A DNA stretch of 64,000 nucleotides from Bacillota bacterium (lineage in GTDB: Bacteria > Bacillota > Clostridia > Acetivibrionales > DSM-1351): positions 434,001-498,000 of the forward strand of contig JAEYHZ010000014.1 in the NCBI GenBank assembly GCA_023409265.1, in the 5' to 3' direction. The translations under genes were made by a program, and so were the position numbers. The notes under the pieces were generated by a model, which was not told where the DNA came from, did no database searches, and was given only the letters and a program-made list of their open reading frames with translations. Positions 1-9,391 of the stretch are shown here, one piece after another (positions within the stretch are counted from its first letter, which is position 1; each line of letters begins with the position of its first letter).

Positions 1-728
1 AGCATAAGCATGGTAGTCATGGTCTTAAGTTTTTCAGAAGGCATATATAGATATGGTACAAACATATCATTCATAATATCGACCGCTTTTAGAATGCCCA
101 GTGTCGCTGTTGCAGGAAGTAACAACGGAAATATAATTCTTCTGAATACTCCAAAATATGAACAGCCATCAATCAATGCACTTTCGTCAAGAGATACGCT
201 TATTTTTTCAAGAAACTGAATGTATATATATAGTTGCAGCAAGTCACTGGCAATATAAATAATCATGGGAGCATATAGAGTATTATAAGCCCCTATTTTA
301 TGAATAATTGTAAACCTTGATATTTCCGTAATATTCATTGGGAGTAGCATACCAACTACATAAAGTGCCATTAGAACCTTTTTAAATTTAAAGGTAAAAC
401 GATTTATTACAAATGCAGTCATTGAACCCAAAAAAGCATTTATTACAACACAGACAATTACCAGAATAAAGGTGTTTTTAAAGCCAATTAAGAAATAATC
501 GCTTTTAAAAACCGCCATATAGTTATCAAAGTAAGTAAAGGATGGCAGCTTCAATGCAAAATCAGAGCCTATCTGTGCTGCAGACTTAAATGAGGCAAAT
601 AATACAACTACCAACGGCAGAAATACTATTATGCATATTGCAATCATTATAAGGTATCCCAATGCCCTCTGAATATTGAAGCGTGGCTTTCTCACCTGTC
701 CTACTGCTGCTGAATTAATTGATATCAT
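1..728 (-). CDS. Sugar ABC transporter permease, MalG/UgpE type (partial, 3' end outside window)
   Basis: This is the inner-membrane permease of a CUT1 carbohydrate importer. The frame starts at the ATG at 728 and runs off the window at base 1, giving about 242 residues. Several hydrophobic segments are visible. The EAA loop that docks the ATPase is present (LDESALIDGCSYFGVFRRI, about residues 185-203). The start overlaps the stop of the upstream permease by four bases (ATGA), the usual translational coupling of such pairs. It is the last visible gene of the order binding protein, MalF-type, MalG-type. The substrate is unknown; the nearby GH112 phosphorylase suggests a beta-galactoside. Confidence 0.9.
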   Translation of the reverse strand, partial: MISINSAAVGQVRKPRFNIQRALGYLIMIAICIIVFLPLVVVLFASFKSAAQIGSDFALKLPSFTYFDNYMAVFKSDYFLIGFKNTFILVIVCVVINAFLGSMTAFVINRFTFKFKKVLMALYVVGMLLPMNITEISRFTIIHKIGAYNTLYAPMIIYIASDLLQLYIYIQFLEKISVSLDESALIDGCSYFGVFRRIIFPLLLPATATLGILKAVDIMNDMFVPYLYMPSEKLKTMTTMLM

Positions 729-1618
729 CCTTTATCATCAACTCCTTTTATATTTAGTGCCATGTTTTGAATTTTGTTAACCAAAATAATCAATATCATG
801 AGTGTGACACCCATAGCTGAAGCCATGCCAAAATCCTTGAATTGGAATGCCTGATTTAGTGTATAAACAGAGAAGGTACTGCTGGCATTCCCCGGACCTC
901 CCTGAGTCATTACAAATGGTATATCAAACACCTGCAGACCTCCTCTTACATTTAAGAAGAGAACTACTTCCAATACTCTTCTTACTCCTGGAACAATAAT
1001 ATATCTGAAAGTTTGAAAAGCATTTGCTCCGTCAATTAAAGCGGCTTCCTTCTGTTCTTCAGGAATTGATTGAAGCCCGGCTATAAATAACAGTATATGA
1101 ACACCTGAATACCTCCAAACTGAAACAAATAGCAGCGTAAAGTTAACTATCAGTGGATCAGACAGCCAGTTTCGAATCACAAAATCCAATCCCAACGCTT
1201 CAAGAATACCATTGAAACCACCATTTATGGGACTTAGGAAAAATGCAAAGGTGTATGAGATTGCAACACCATTTATTATATATGGCATAAAGGTAACAGT
1301 CTTAAAGAACTTGCTGCCTCTTAGCTTGTTTTCTAGTATCAAAGCAATCATTAATTCAAGTGGAATAAAAACCAGATGACCAAATAGATATATAGCATTA
1401 TTTCTTAATGCCAGCCATACATCAGAGGATGATGTAAACATTTTCACATAATTACTAAACCCTACAAAATCTGAGGTACTCGACATACCGTCCCAGTTGG
1501 TAACGCTTGTTTTTATCAAATCCATCAATGGGTATATAACAAATGCTACTAATAGGCAAACAGGCAAAACCAAAAATGTAATTATTAATATATTCTTTTG
1601 TTTAGATAATGAATTCAT
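725..1618 (-). CDS. Sugar ABC transporter permease, MalF/UgpA type
   Basis: A 297-residue inner-membrane permease with about six hydrophobic segments. The first is at about residues 10-32. The conserved cytoplasmic EAA loop reads EEQKEAALIDGANAFQTFR, followed by I-x-x-P-G. Length and motif fit the MalF/UgpA subfamily of CUT1 importers. It overlaps the next permease by four bases. It lies 418 bases downstream of its probable binding-protein gene (2037-3374), and that gap holds an inverted-repeat element and a hairpin. No ATPase gene is present, so the importer presumably uses a shared ATPase encoded elsewhere. Confidence 0.92.
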   Translation of the reverse strand: MNSLSKQKNILIITFLVLPVCLLVAFVIYPLMDLIKTSVTNWDGMSSTSDFVGFSNYVKMFTSSSDVWLALRNNAIYLFGHLVFIPLELMIALILENKLRGSKFFKTVTFMPYIINGVAISYTFAFFLSPINGGFNGILEALGLDFVIRNWLSDPLIVNFTLLFVSVWRYSGVHILLFIAGLQSIPEEQKEAALIDGANAFQTFRYIIVPGVRRVLEVVLFLNVRGGLQVFDIPFVMTQGGPGNASSTFSVYTLNQAFQFKDFGMASAMGVTLMILIILVNKIQNMALNIKGVDDKG

Positions 1619-1701
1619 TTTTTGCCTTCTCCTTATTATTTTTATACAGTGGAGATTATGTCACCATATTTTTCTGACTGCATAATTATGAGATTTTATT
1701 A

Positions 1702-1866
1702 TAAGGCATAATCAAATAATAACTTCCCCATTTTAAGACGGCTATTTTCCGTCAATACGACCTTGTCGTCAGTTGCAATAAAGCAATTATTGCGCCTTCC
1801 TCCGCCTTGTCTTGACGAAAATTATCTAGTCTTGAAACGGAGTTTTATTATTTAATCATGCCTAAA
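1702..1866. mobile_element. MITE-like element with imperfect terminal inverted repeats
   Basis: Most of the 418-base gap between the binding-protein gene and its permease gene is this element of about 165 bases. Its ends are imperfect inverted repeats: 1704-1724 (aggcataatcaaataataa...) and, reversed, 1841-1863. The interior is richer in G+C than its surroundings and carries the words cggctatttt (1739), tgtcgtc (1764) and cgaaaatt (1816). The same words occur in the same order in the 34740-35015 element. The outer 20 bases of the right end (1847-1866) recur exactly, in reverse orientation, at 9368-9387. There is no coding capacity. It could instead be a structured regulatory region. Confidence 0.5.
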
Positions 1867-1894
1867 TTTGAACATCACAAACTAAACGGACGAG

Positions 1895-1924
1895 GGGGAA
1901 TTAACACAACACTGACAATTCCCC
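1895..1924 (-). promoter_or_regulatory. Hairpin between binding-protein and permease genes
   Basis: An 8-bp perfect stem (ggggaatt at 1895-1902 with aattcccc at 1917-1924) lies about 110 bases after the binding-protein stop codon. No T-run follows on the minus strand. It may be an mRNA-stabilising or partial-termination structure that keeps binding-protein expression above that of the permeases. Similar hairpins sit in the same place in two other importer operons here (18571 and 53821). Confidence 0.4.
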
Positions 1925-2036
1925 TGCATAAATCCGAAGAAACCGTTAAAAAATTATAAAAATCTATTTTTTACTTATTCTTGGGATTATTCTGCATCCA
2001 TCTAATTGATATCTTGTAAACTTGTTTTGTGAATAT

Positions 2037-3374
2037 TTATTTTAGATTAGCTCTAGCAGCTTTCCAATCCTTGTTCAGCTTCTCAAGCATTTTATTAAGA
2101 TCTCTTCCGGCCATCATATCCTGGCCCATCTTCTTAACATCGAATTTAATTGCATTCTGAATTTTTACGAAATCACCGGTGCCATCTTTTATAGGTATGA
2201 ATTTAATGTTTTCAAGGCTATAAAGAGTATCAAAGGGTGCTTTCAGAGCAACCGTTACATCCTTCATAGTTGAACCAGACTGCTGCTCATTCATTAGCTT
2301 AGTATAGAACTCTTTTCCAAATAACCAGTTATAGAATTCTTTAACTTCAGGAACAAATTTGCTTGAGTTTGGTACACCCCAGAAGCCATCAACAAATGAT
2401 ACAGCTGCATATGGTTCACTCTCACTATCTCTTACAGGAAGCAGGAAGGCACCCACATCTGCAGGATCATCAGCTTTTGCGTTCACATCGGACCCAAACC
2501 ATTGACCTGCTGCCATCATAGCTGCTTTTTTAGAGAAGAGCAATGTGCATGCCTGGTCCCAAGTAACACCCAGAGGGTCCGGTCCCATAACCTTGGCATC
2601 ATAAAGCTCTTTAATCTTCGAATATGCCTTGGCAAATGGCTTATCTGGACTGAATGGATCATCCTGGGTTGCCATAACATTCCACACCTTACCATCCTGA
2701 GCTACAAGATGCGGCATAAATTCATTAAACGGGTAATCCGGCCAAGCATCCTTACCACCCATTGCTAATGGAATATATTTACCATTCTCTTTAATTTTCT
2801 TTGTAAGATTTATAAACTCTGACCAGGTTTTTGGTACATTAAGGCCCAACTCTGAAAAAACGCTCTTTCTATACCAGATTACCTCTGAGCTCTGAGTCTC
2901 AGGTATTCCTACTACCTTTCCGTCAATTGCATAGTCCTTAGCAAACATATTATTTTTTGCTGCATCAGTATCACCAACATCAGCCATGCTGTCTTTAAAG
3001 TCATAAAGCCATTTACCCTGGAGCTTAAGAATATCAGGCAATTCATTTGCAGAGTTTCTGATTCTCATGGTATTTTCATATTCTTTTTCTTTAAGCACTT
3101 CGTACTCAATGGTAACATTAGGCTTAACCTTTTTGTATTCGCCGGCCAGATCAAGCTTTTTGTAAATCTCCAGTGCTGTGGGATTGTAAATCGGCATTTT
3201 TAAAGTTACTTCCTCAGCCGGTTCAACTGCTGTACTGCTCTGTGCAGCAGTCGAATTTGGAGCAGTTGAGTTTCCGGCTGTGCCATTTTCACTTCCACAC
3301 CCTGCCAAAACGGATATTGCAAATGTAGTTGCAAGTGCCAAACATACTCCTTTTGCGACAAACCTGTTTTTCAT
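2037..3374 (-). CDS. Sugar-binding lipoprotein of ABC importer (CUT1 family)
   Basis: A 445-residue extracellular solute-binding protein. The N-terminus is a lipoprotein signal peptide with lipobox LAGC, so Cys26 would be lipidated. A Ser/Thr/Ala-rich linker follows (about residues 28-50), then the mature family-1 binding fold (ADVG..., IPETQSSEVIWYRKSVF, PKTWSEF). A GGGGGAAATAA-type ribosome site precedes the ATG. It is the first gene of the importer whose permeases follow at 1618 and 728, and it lies directly downstream of a YesN/YesM pair that probably senses the same sugar. The ligand cannot be read from the sequence; a link to the GH112 substrate is inferred. Confidence 0.92.
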   Translation of the reverse strand: MKNRFVAKGVCLALATTFAISVLAGCGSENGTAGNSTAPNSTAAQSSTAVEPAEEVTLKMPIYNPTALEIYKKLDLAGEYKKVKPNVTIEYEVLKEKEYENTMRIRNSANELPDILKLQGKWLYDFKDSMADVGDTDAAKNNMFAKDYAIDGKVVGIPETQSSEVIWYRKSVFSELGLNVPKTWSEFINLTKKIKENGKYIPLAMGGKDAWPDYPFNEFMPHLVAQDGKVWNVMATQDDPFSPDKPFAKAYSKIKELYDAKVMGPDPLGVTWDQACTLLFSKKAAMMAAGQWFGSDVNAKADDPADVGAFLLPVRDSESEPYAAVSFVDGFWGVPNSSKFVPEVKEFYNWLFGKEFYTKLMNEQQSGSTMKDVTVALKAPFDTLYSLENIKFIPIKDGTGDFVKIQNAIKFDVKKMGQDMMAGRDLNKMLEKLNKDWKAARANLK

Positions 3375-3592
3375 AAATTATTTCCCCCTCGATTCTTTTT
3401 GTTTAGATACAAATAATTTTCCGAGATATCTTTAGAAAGGCAAACACTATTATAAAGGGTATGCTTCCTAAGGATTGACTACATTCTATTAAATCAGGAG
3501 TATATTTTAAATGATTATTATTTGTTTTTTCATGATATATTTTGTGCATTATATACTGTTTTTTCAATTGATATTTAGTAATATTTTCACCT

Positions 3593-3642
3593 TACCCTCT
3601 ATTAACAATGTACAATACGTTGTACATTGTCAATAGAGGGTA
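3593..3642. repeat. 23-bp palindromic arms: collapsed copy of the MITE ends found at 34740-35015
   Basis: Two 23-bp arms (3593-3615 and 3620-3642) with one mismatch are joined by the four-base loop tacg. The arms begin and end with taccctct...agagggta. They match both ends of the 276-bp element at 34740-35015 almost perfectly, but the interior is missing. The outermost bases are TA on both sides, compatible with a TA target duplication. It sits two bases from the stop of the response-regulator gene, so it could also act as a transcript-end hairpin. Confidence 0.75.
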
Positions 3643-3643
3643 T

Positions 3644-5230
3644 TTATCCATGATATGAGTTGGGACTTTGACCTGTAGTTTTCTTAAATACCCTGCTGAA
3701 ATGTTCCACATTCAGAAACCCGACCCTTTCGGAGACCTCATATATTTTTAATTTAGTGGATCCCAACAACTTTTTGGCATTCTCAATTCGTATATGGGTT
3801 AAATAATCTATAAAGCTTGTACCTACTTTTTTTGTAAATAATTTGCTGAAATAAGTCTCACTTAATCCCACATACTCACTTATCATCCTTAAGGTTAATT
3901 GTTCCTTATAATTTTCCTTTATGAATTTAAGGGCTTTATGTATTTCATCGTCCTCCAGGTCATGACTGATATTTTTTTTACTTGCAAAGTGATTTATCAT
4001 CCACTGCATCATATTATTAAACCATATAGTCACTTCATCATGTTTGGTAAATCTGGACAAGACACTTTTGAAGTCTACATTTATACCGAATATATCAGTT
4101 ATATCTTCCTGCTGCTCATGTATGAATTGGATCAGTACAATAATAATCTGAAGATACAGCGGAATCAGATTATCAATAGTTTTATTTGAAGAGTACAAGG
4201 ATATCTCTTTTAATAAAAGGTCAAGACTGTTTAAAGCATCGTCAAATTTAAATAAACTTAGCTGTTCACTAAGTCTTTTTTTGTGATAGTTAAAATTGCT
4301 GCTTTCTATGGATATTACTTCCATATCCTCCGGAAAAATAGTTCTGCCCTTCTTATAAATGAGCCTGAGATTACTCGCTTGGGAGCAGTCCAGAAACAAT
4401 TTATTCAGTTTGTCATAACTATTTGCCATCTCACTGACAATCACTGATATATCCAGGTTTAAGTATGTTTTCATTACATATCGCATCTCAGTGATTATTT
4501 GAAGTATACATTCCCGAACATTACCTAAACTGACATTTGGAAATGATAATAGAATTATATAGCTTTCAGGTGATACTGCCACTATTTCTTTGAAATGAAC
4601 CCTGCTCATAACCTGGGATAAAGAATTTTTGACAGAATATACAAAGGTGTCAAGGCCTTTACCTTTATAATTCTTTTCTACAGAAGAAAAATCTTCCACA
4701 ATAATACTTATCATTAACATATTATTACTTAACAGATTAATCTTACAATTATCAAGCTCAGTCCTACTGACACTTTCTTTCTTCAAAAGCCTTATTATCA
4801 GCTTCTCCTTATCTGCTGCTTCTATTGAAGGAATTACATTTTCTATTTTTTCAGGCTCCGCATCGTCAAACATACGCTGAAGCAAGGATATTATATGCTT
4901 GAAGTCCATATCATTCTTCAGCACATAGTCTGAAACTCCTAATTTAAAGGCTGCTCTTAAATAGCTGTATTCATTATAAACACTAAGAACTATTATTTTG
5001 TCACAGAGATTCTGATTTTTAATTTCCCTGATTAATTCCAATCCGTTCATAACAGGCATATTAATATCGCTAATTACTATGTCAATACTCTCTGTCTTTA
5101 AAATTTCTAAAGCCTGGCTACCATTTTCAGCCTCTGCTTTTATAATAAATCCGTAGTCTTCCAAATCGCTCATAGCTCTTAAAGCCAATCTTACCAAAGG
5201 TTCATCATCAACAATTAGGATGTTTTTCAT
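3644..5230 (-). CDS. YesN-type response regulator with AraC DNA-binding domain
   Basis: A 528-residue cytoplasmic transcription regulator. Residues 1-120 are a receiver domain with acidic pair D8/D9, phospho-acceptor D55 (ISDINMP) and the conserved Lys in YVLKND. The middle region has no recognised fold. The C-terminal hundred residues hold two AraC helix-turn-helix motifs (LRMISEYVGLSETYFSKLF and IYEVSERVGFLNVEHFSRVF, then TTGQSPNSY). It is coupled to the sensor kinase gene by an ATGA overlap at 5227-5230. The probable target is the importer just downstream. Family members activate carbohydrate-uptake genes; the signal here is unknown. Confidence 0.95.
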   Translation of the reverse strand: MKNILIVDDEPLVRLALRAMSDLEDYGFIIKAEAENGSQALEILKTESIDIVISDINMPVMNGLELIREIKNQNLCDKIIVLSVYNEYSYLRAAFKLGVSDYVLKNDMDFKHIISLLQRMFDDAEPEKIENVIPSIEAADKEKLIIRLLKKESVSRTELDNCKINLLSNNMLMISIIVEDFSSVEKNYKGKGLDTFVYSVKNSLSQVMSRVHFKEIVAVSPESYIILLSFPNVSLGNVRECILQIITEMRYVMKTYLNLDISVIVSEMANSYDKLNKLFLDCSQASNLRLIYKKGRTIFPEDMEVISIESSNFNYHKKRLSEQLSLFKFDDALNSLDLLLKEISLYSSNKTIDNLIPLYLQIIIVLIQFIHEQQEDITDIFGINVDFKSVLSRFTKHDEVTIWFNNMMQWMINHFASKKNISHDLEDDEIHKALKFIKENYKEQLTLRMISEYVGLSETYFSKLFTKKVGTSFIDYLTHIRIENAKKLLGSTKLKIYEVSERVGFLNVEHFSRVFKKTTGQSPNSYHG

Positions 5231-7020
5231 TGTTCACCGCCTCTTTCGCCAATCACAGGACTTGTTAGTATAAGCTTCATGAATTCATCTTCCTTGCTAA
5301 ATATATCAATACCATACTCATTGCCATAGTTCAGCTTTAATCTCTGATTAACATTGTTTATCCCGATACCGGTAAAGCCACCTGTTTTAGGAGTTTTTCT
5401 ATTCAATAGCTCGCTTGCTGCCTCCTGGGACATCCCGCAACCATTGTCCTCAATTTCAAATATTACCTTATCCTCCCGCCTGTAACCTTGTACCTTTATC
5501 AGTCCTCTGCGTTCGATTGATATTACGCCATGTGAAATAGCATTCTCTACTATAGGCTGCAATAACATTTTTAATATGAATAATTCTTTGATATCCTCAG
5601 CAATATTACACTCAAAGTCAAATTTATCGCCATACCTTACTTTCATAATGTATACGTAATTGTTCAGTATATCTATTTCCGTGTTTATTGATATCAAAGA
5701 ATTAGTATCCCTGAAGGTTGCTGAAAGTATATTCATCAGTGCCTCGGTTGTGATTTTGATATTATCGGCACAAATAAGCAAAGCCATAAGTTTAATACTA
5801 TTCAAAGTATTAAAGATGAAATGCGGGTTTATTTGCGCCTGTAGCGCTTTTATCTCAGCCTCGCTTCGTTGTTTTTCCTTTATATCCCTTTCAATCATCA
5901 ATTCATTGGTTCTATGTACCATGCTGATATAAGAATTACTCAGCTGGGTAATTTCACTGTTTCCTTTAAGAGGCTTTAATTCTGTTTTAAAATTACCTGA
6001 TTTAAATATGTTGATATTTTTGATTAAATTGTTTATTGGCTTGATAATGCCGCTGAAAAACATGATTGAGTATATCAAAAAGGCGGTTATGGTAAATGCC
6101 AATACATATGTCAATGGCTTTAAAATCAAGTAGGTTTTATCTGTTATAACCGAATAATCGTTGACACTGATAATGGTCCAGCCAACATTGCTGATTTTGT
6201 ATGTTGTAACCATTTTTTTGCTGCCATTTATTTCTCTTATAAAAGTTTGAAATATATTATTGTTATTCTCTAAAAGATAAGCATCATCTTTAACAATCTT
6301 CTGTATAATATAGTCTTCCTCTTTATTGCTCAAGATAGGCTTCAGATTTTCATCAACAATAAATACCTCACCCTGCTGCTTAAGAAAATAATCCTTATTC
6401 AGCTGTTTGATTATATCAGTTTTCATCTCAATATAAATCAACTCAACATTACCTCTATACTTTGATACCAGAGGTGAAGCAGCTATATTTATAACGTGAT
6501 TATCATTATTCTGTGAAGTGATACTTTTCAAATTCCCTAAAATTTTTGTTTTTCCCGGCTTTGCAAGAACATTTTTATACCATTCCTGCTCTTTGACCTT
6601 AGTCTCGGGAATTAACAAGTGGCTTTTATATGAATAACTTGTACCATCCTTTAAAAAGAAAACAACCGATTTAATGTCTTCACTAAAATTAAAAAGTAAA
6701 CTAAGAGAGGAATCTATCTTATCTGACAACTCAAGCTTTTGATCTGATTCCTTTGTATTACTCCATTGAGTGACCATATCAACTAATTTTCCGTTTTCAC
6801 TCTCAGAAATTGTTGCCATACTGAAGGTCAGTCTTTTCAACTGATACTCTATGCTATTTGTATAAATTTTAAATGCTCCCTCAGCATTCCTTTCAAAGGT
6901 ATCAATAAGTTGATTGTTAACATAAGAATATGTAACTATGAACACTAAAAAAATAGGAAGTACCAAGATCAGTAAAAAGGTTAGCAAAAACTTATTAACT
7001 ATACTGTTCCTTTTAAACAA
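5227..7020 (-). CDS. YesM-type sensor histidine kinase
   Basis: A 597-residue membrane sensor. A first transmembrane helix (about residues 11-33) and a second (about 300-325) flank an extracellular sensing domain. A HAMP-like linker follows (IIKPINNLIKNI). The LytS/YesM-type phospho-acceptor box is LQAQINPHFIFNTLNSIK. The ATPase domain shows the N-box (LQPIVENAISHGV), the G1 box (DNGCGMS) and G2 (GIGINNVNQRL). It is translated just before its partner regulator, with a four-base overlap. It probably senses an extracellular sugar or liganded binding protein and controls the adjacent importer. Confidence 0.95.
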   Translation of the reverse strand: MFKRNSIVNKFLLTFLLILVLPIFLVFIVTYSYVNNQLIDTFERNAEGAFKIYTNSIEYQLKRLTFSMATISESENGKLVDMVTQWSNTKESDQKLELSDKIDSSLSLLFNFSEDIKSVVFFLKDGTSYSYKSHLLIPETKVKEQEWYKNVLAKPGKTKILGNLKSITSQNNDNHVINIAASPLVSKYRGNVELIYIEMKTDIIKQLNKDYFLKQQGEVFIVDENLKPILSNKEEDYIIQKIVKDDAYLLENNNNIFQTFIREINGSKKMVTTYKISNVGWTIISVNDYSVITDKTYLILKPLTYVLAFTITAFLIYSIMFFSGIIKPINNLIKNINIFKSGNFKTELKPLKGNSEITQLSNSYISMVHRTNELMIERDIKEKQRSEAEIKALQAQINPHFIFNTLNSIKLMALLICADNIKITTEALMNILSATFRDTNSLISINTEIDILNNYVYIMKVRYGDKFDFECNIAEDIKELFILKMLLQPIVENAISHGVISIERRGLIKVQGYRREDKVIFEIEDNGCGMSQEAASELLNRKTPKTGGFTGIGINNVNQRLKLNYGNEYGIDIFSKEDEFMKLILTSPVIGERGGEQ

Positions 7021-7106
7021 AGGTATCCACCTCCTGCCTTTCTAATTTTCAACCAATTTTAACATAATAGTCTTTGATGTGTACATCTAAAAAATAAGGA
7101 TAATTT

Positions 7107-7160
7107 GGAAAAAAATCTTTCTGGTTAATATATAATTTATTATCCAAAAAGATTTTTTCC
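7107..7160 (-). terminator. Probable rho-independent terminator after the GH112 gene
   Basis: An inverted repeat pairs ggaaaaaaatcttt (7107-7120) with aaagattttttcc (7148-7160) around an AT-rich loop. Read on the minus strand, the stem ends in a run of seven T. It lies 23 bases past the GH112 stop and upstream of the sensor-kinase gene, separating the two transcripts. Confidence 0.6.
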
Positions 7161-7182
7161 TTGTTTAAAAGTACAAAACGAT

Positions 7183-9342
7183 TTATATACTGTACCAAAT
7201 AATCTGGTTAGCCTCCATATCTATGTCAAAGCTGGAACCATCACCACGGTATACCTTTGTTGTCTGTGGTTCATCGGTGTTATTTACTACACAGAATTTC
7301 CTGTTTTCTATATATGCATGTACCTCAACATTAAAGTTTTCGGAATACCATTTCCTGAGGTTGGCCTCATCACTTGCCGACCAGATGATAGCTCTGTATA
7401 GAAGGCGTGAGTTCTCAAAGCTGTATGGCAATCCGCTTATGTATACGCAGCGGCCTTTACCGAATTCATTGGCTGCTAGCTGAACTTCCTTACTTAAATG
7501 TTTAATAACAGTTGTTCCATCCAGAGCAAAAATATTCTTTTTACCTTCTCCGAAGTCAATATCTTTTGTACAATCCTCGGTTATAAAGTGAGGCTGTTCC
7601 TCCCAATTGTACTTATCCTGGTTCAGGTTGAAGCCTCTTTCTTCTTCGACCCCCAAAACAGTTGCCAACTGGAAATAATGTCCTTCCTTCTGATATGCAG
7701 TGGGCTCTCCAACACCAATGAATCCGCCGCCATTATATATAAACTTTTTAACAGCAGTAATAATTCTTTCGTCTCCCCAGTTATCTCCACCTGAATAAGC
7801 CGTATATGCATCCCCGACATTAAGGATTACATCAATGCCCTCGAGAATTTCGGAATTCTCTCTGATATCATCAAAACTGATAAATCTGACATCGAAGGGT
7901 GCACCGCTCAGTGTTTCGATTATACCGGCATATGAGTAATTTTGCTTATAATATAAAGCATGATGCACCATATGGTTTCCCCAGGCACGCATTTTGCCCC
8001 AACTGTTGAGCACGCCTACTGTTTTAACACAGTATGGAATTGTTCCCTTCACATTTTGGTAAAGGGTTCTGAACTCATTGCATACACTTTCAACATATTC
8101 TACAAAATCCGGGAATTGTAAGGCTAACTTTAAATATCCGCCATATCCTATACGATCAATGGGCTTTCTTAAAATTGCACGTCTGGCTGTTACCCAGTTG
8201 AATTTTGCTTCTTTTACAGGATCTCCGCCTTCATGGAACGTATCCGGGAAAAAATAGGGAAGAAATCTTCCTTCAGTGTATTTAACTCCTTCTATATCAC
8301 TAATAAGTCTTAAAGTAGAGCCGTTTCCAACACTGCCGACTACAGCATCTATTCCGATGCTTTTGAACTCATCCATGAAAGGTTCCATTCCGATCCAGTG
8401 ATCTCCTAAAAACATCATTGCTTCTTTCCGGTATTCGTGTGTTATATCGACCATTTCTTTAGCCAGCCTGGCAACTTCTCTGCGCTGGAATGCCTGAAAA
8501 TCCTTAAACTCCTTGGTTGGAATTCTATACGTATTATTCATATAACCCTGGTCAATGATATATTCTGCCCGGAACTTATAGCCAACTTCCTTTTCAAATT
8601 GCTCCAGGATATACGGACTTACACTTGCGGAATACCCGTACCAATCAACATATTTTTCCCTTGCAAGCTCATCAAATATCAGAGTAAATTGATGGAAGAA
8701 AGTAGTGTATCTTATAACATCAACATACGGGTGATCAGTAATATATTTTCTTAATCTTTCCATAGAAAATTGCCTGGTTTTTGGCTGACGTACATCAAAG
8801 GTAACCTGATGCTCCACTCCCTGCCAGTCATTGGTGACGGCATTGTACATATGAACAGGATCCCACATTATATATGCTAAAAAGCTTACAGTATAGTCGT
8901 GGAAAGGAATAGTGTCCTTTATTGTCACATCCCCGGTTTTCTCATCATAGCTCCACTTTTCAACAGCCACAACCTCACCTGTTGTGCGATCCATAACCTC
9001 CCACCAGCGTTTTATATCATCTCTGTTATTCACCTTTAACATATCCGGATAAAGGTGATCCATCAGATGTATGGACAGACTGACAGCTAATGCAGTGTGA
9101 AATGAAGTCATAATATACATTTGCTGAATCTCATCCGGATTTGCAAGTGCCCATGCATTATCTTTTCTGGTTGTATAATAAGTTGAATAAACCTTGGCTT
9201 TTACATTTCTTAATTCCTCCGGATATTCTGTACCATCACAGTCCCTGATGGCATCTGCGCCCCAACGTTCCATGATCTGTAACGTTTCCGGAACAATATC
9301 TACGTCTGTTGGTATTGTTACCTTGCCGAAATTTCCGCTCAT
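7183..9342 (-). CDS. GH112 beta-galactoside phosphorylase (galactosyl-rhamnose or galacto-/lacto-N-biose phosphorylase)
   Basis: A 719-residue cytoplasmic enzyme without signal peptide, full length for GH112. The family cleaves beta-1,3-galactosyl-HexNAc or beta-1,4-galactosyl-L-rhamnose with phosphate, giving alpha-galactose 1-phosphate and the free acceptor sugar. Visible are an (alpha/beta)8 barrel in the N-terminal half, with Asp314 in GDHWIG at the expected general-acid position, then a Rossmann-like middle (DVILNVGDAYTAYSGGDNWGD) and a C-terminal beta domain. A divergent AraC gene lies upstream. The sequence alone does not settle the substrate. GH105 and other pectin-type genes nearby favour galactosyl-rhamnose from rhamnogalacturonan, by inference. 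Confidence 0.9.
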   Translation of the reverse strand: MSGNFGKVTIPTDVDIVPETLQIMERWGADAIRDCDGTEYPEELRNVKAKVYSTYYTTRKDNAWALANPDEIQQMYIMTSFHTALAVSLSIHLMDHLYPDMLKVNNRDDIKRWWEVMDRTTGEVVAVEKWSYDEKTGDVTIKDTIPFHDYTVSFLAYIMWDPVHMYNAVTNDWQGVEHQVTFDVRQPKTRQFSMERLRKYITDHPYVDVIRYTTFFHQFTLIFDELAREKYVDWYGYSASVSPYILEQFEKEVGYKFRAEYIIDQGYMNNTYRIPTKEFKDFQAFQRREVARLAKEMVDITHEYRKEAMMFLGDHWIGMEPFMDEFKSIGIDAVVGSVGNGSTLRLISDIEGVKYTEGRFLPYFFPDTFHEGGDPVKEAKFNWVTARRAILRKPIDRIGYGGYLKLALQFPDFVEYVESVCNEFRTLYQNVKGTIPYCVKTVGVLNSWGKMRAWGNHMVHHALYYKQNYSYAGIIETLSGAPFDVRFISFDDIRENSEILEGIDVILNVGDAYTAYSGGDNWGDERIITAVKKFIYNGGGFIGVGEPTAYQKEGHYFQLATVLGVEEERGFNLNQDKYNWEEQPHFITEDCTKDIDFGEGKKNIFALDGTTVIKHLSKEVQLAANEFGKGRCVYISGLPYSFENSRLLYRAIIWSASDEANLRKWYSENFNVEVHAYIENRKFCVVNNTDEPQTTKVYRGDGSSFDIDMEANQIIWYSI

Positions 9343-9367
9343 AAAATACTCCTCCTGGTTATAAATA

Positions 9368-9391
9368 TTTAGGCATGATTAAATAATGCCT
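9368..9391. repeat. Semi-palindromic repeat matching the end of the 1702-1866 element
   Basis: Bases 9368-9387 are an exact 20-base match, in reverse orientation, to 1847-1866. With the following gcct they form a short palindrome (aggcat...atgcct, 9371-9391). It lies 26 bases upstream of the GH112 start, in the GH112/AraC divergent region. It may be a collapsed or excised copy of the element, or a regulator site shared between the GH112 promoter and the importer operon. No other motif stands out in the 280-base gap apart from AT-rich promoter-like sequence. Confidence 0.5.
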
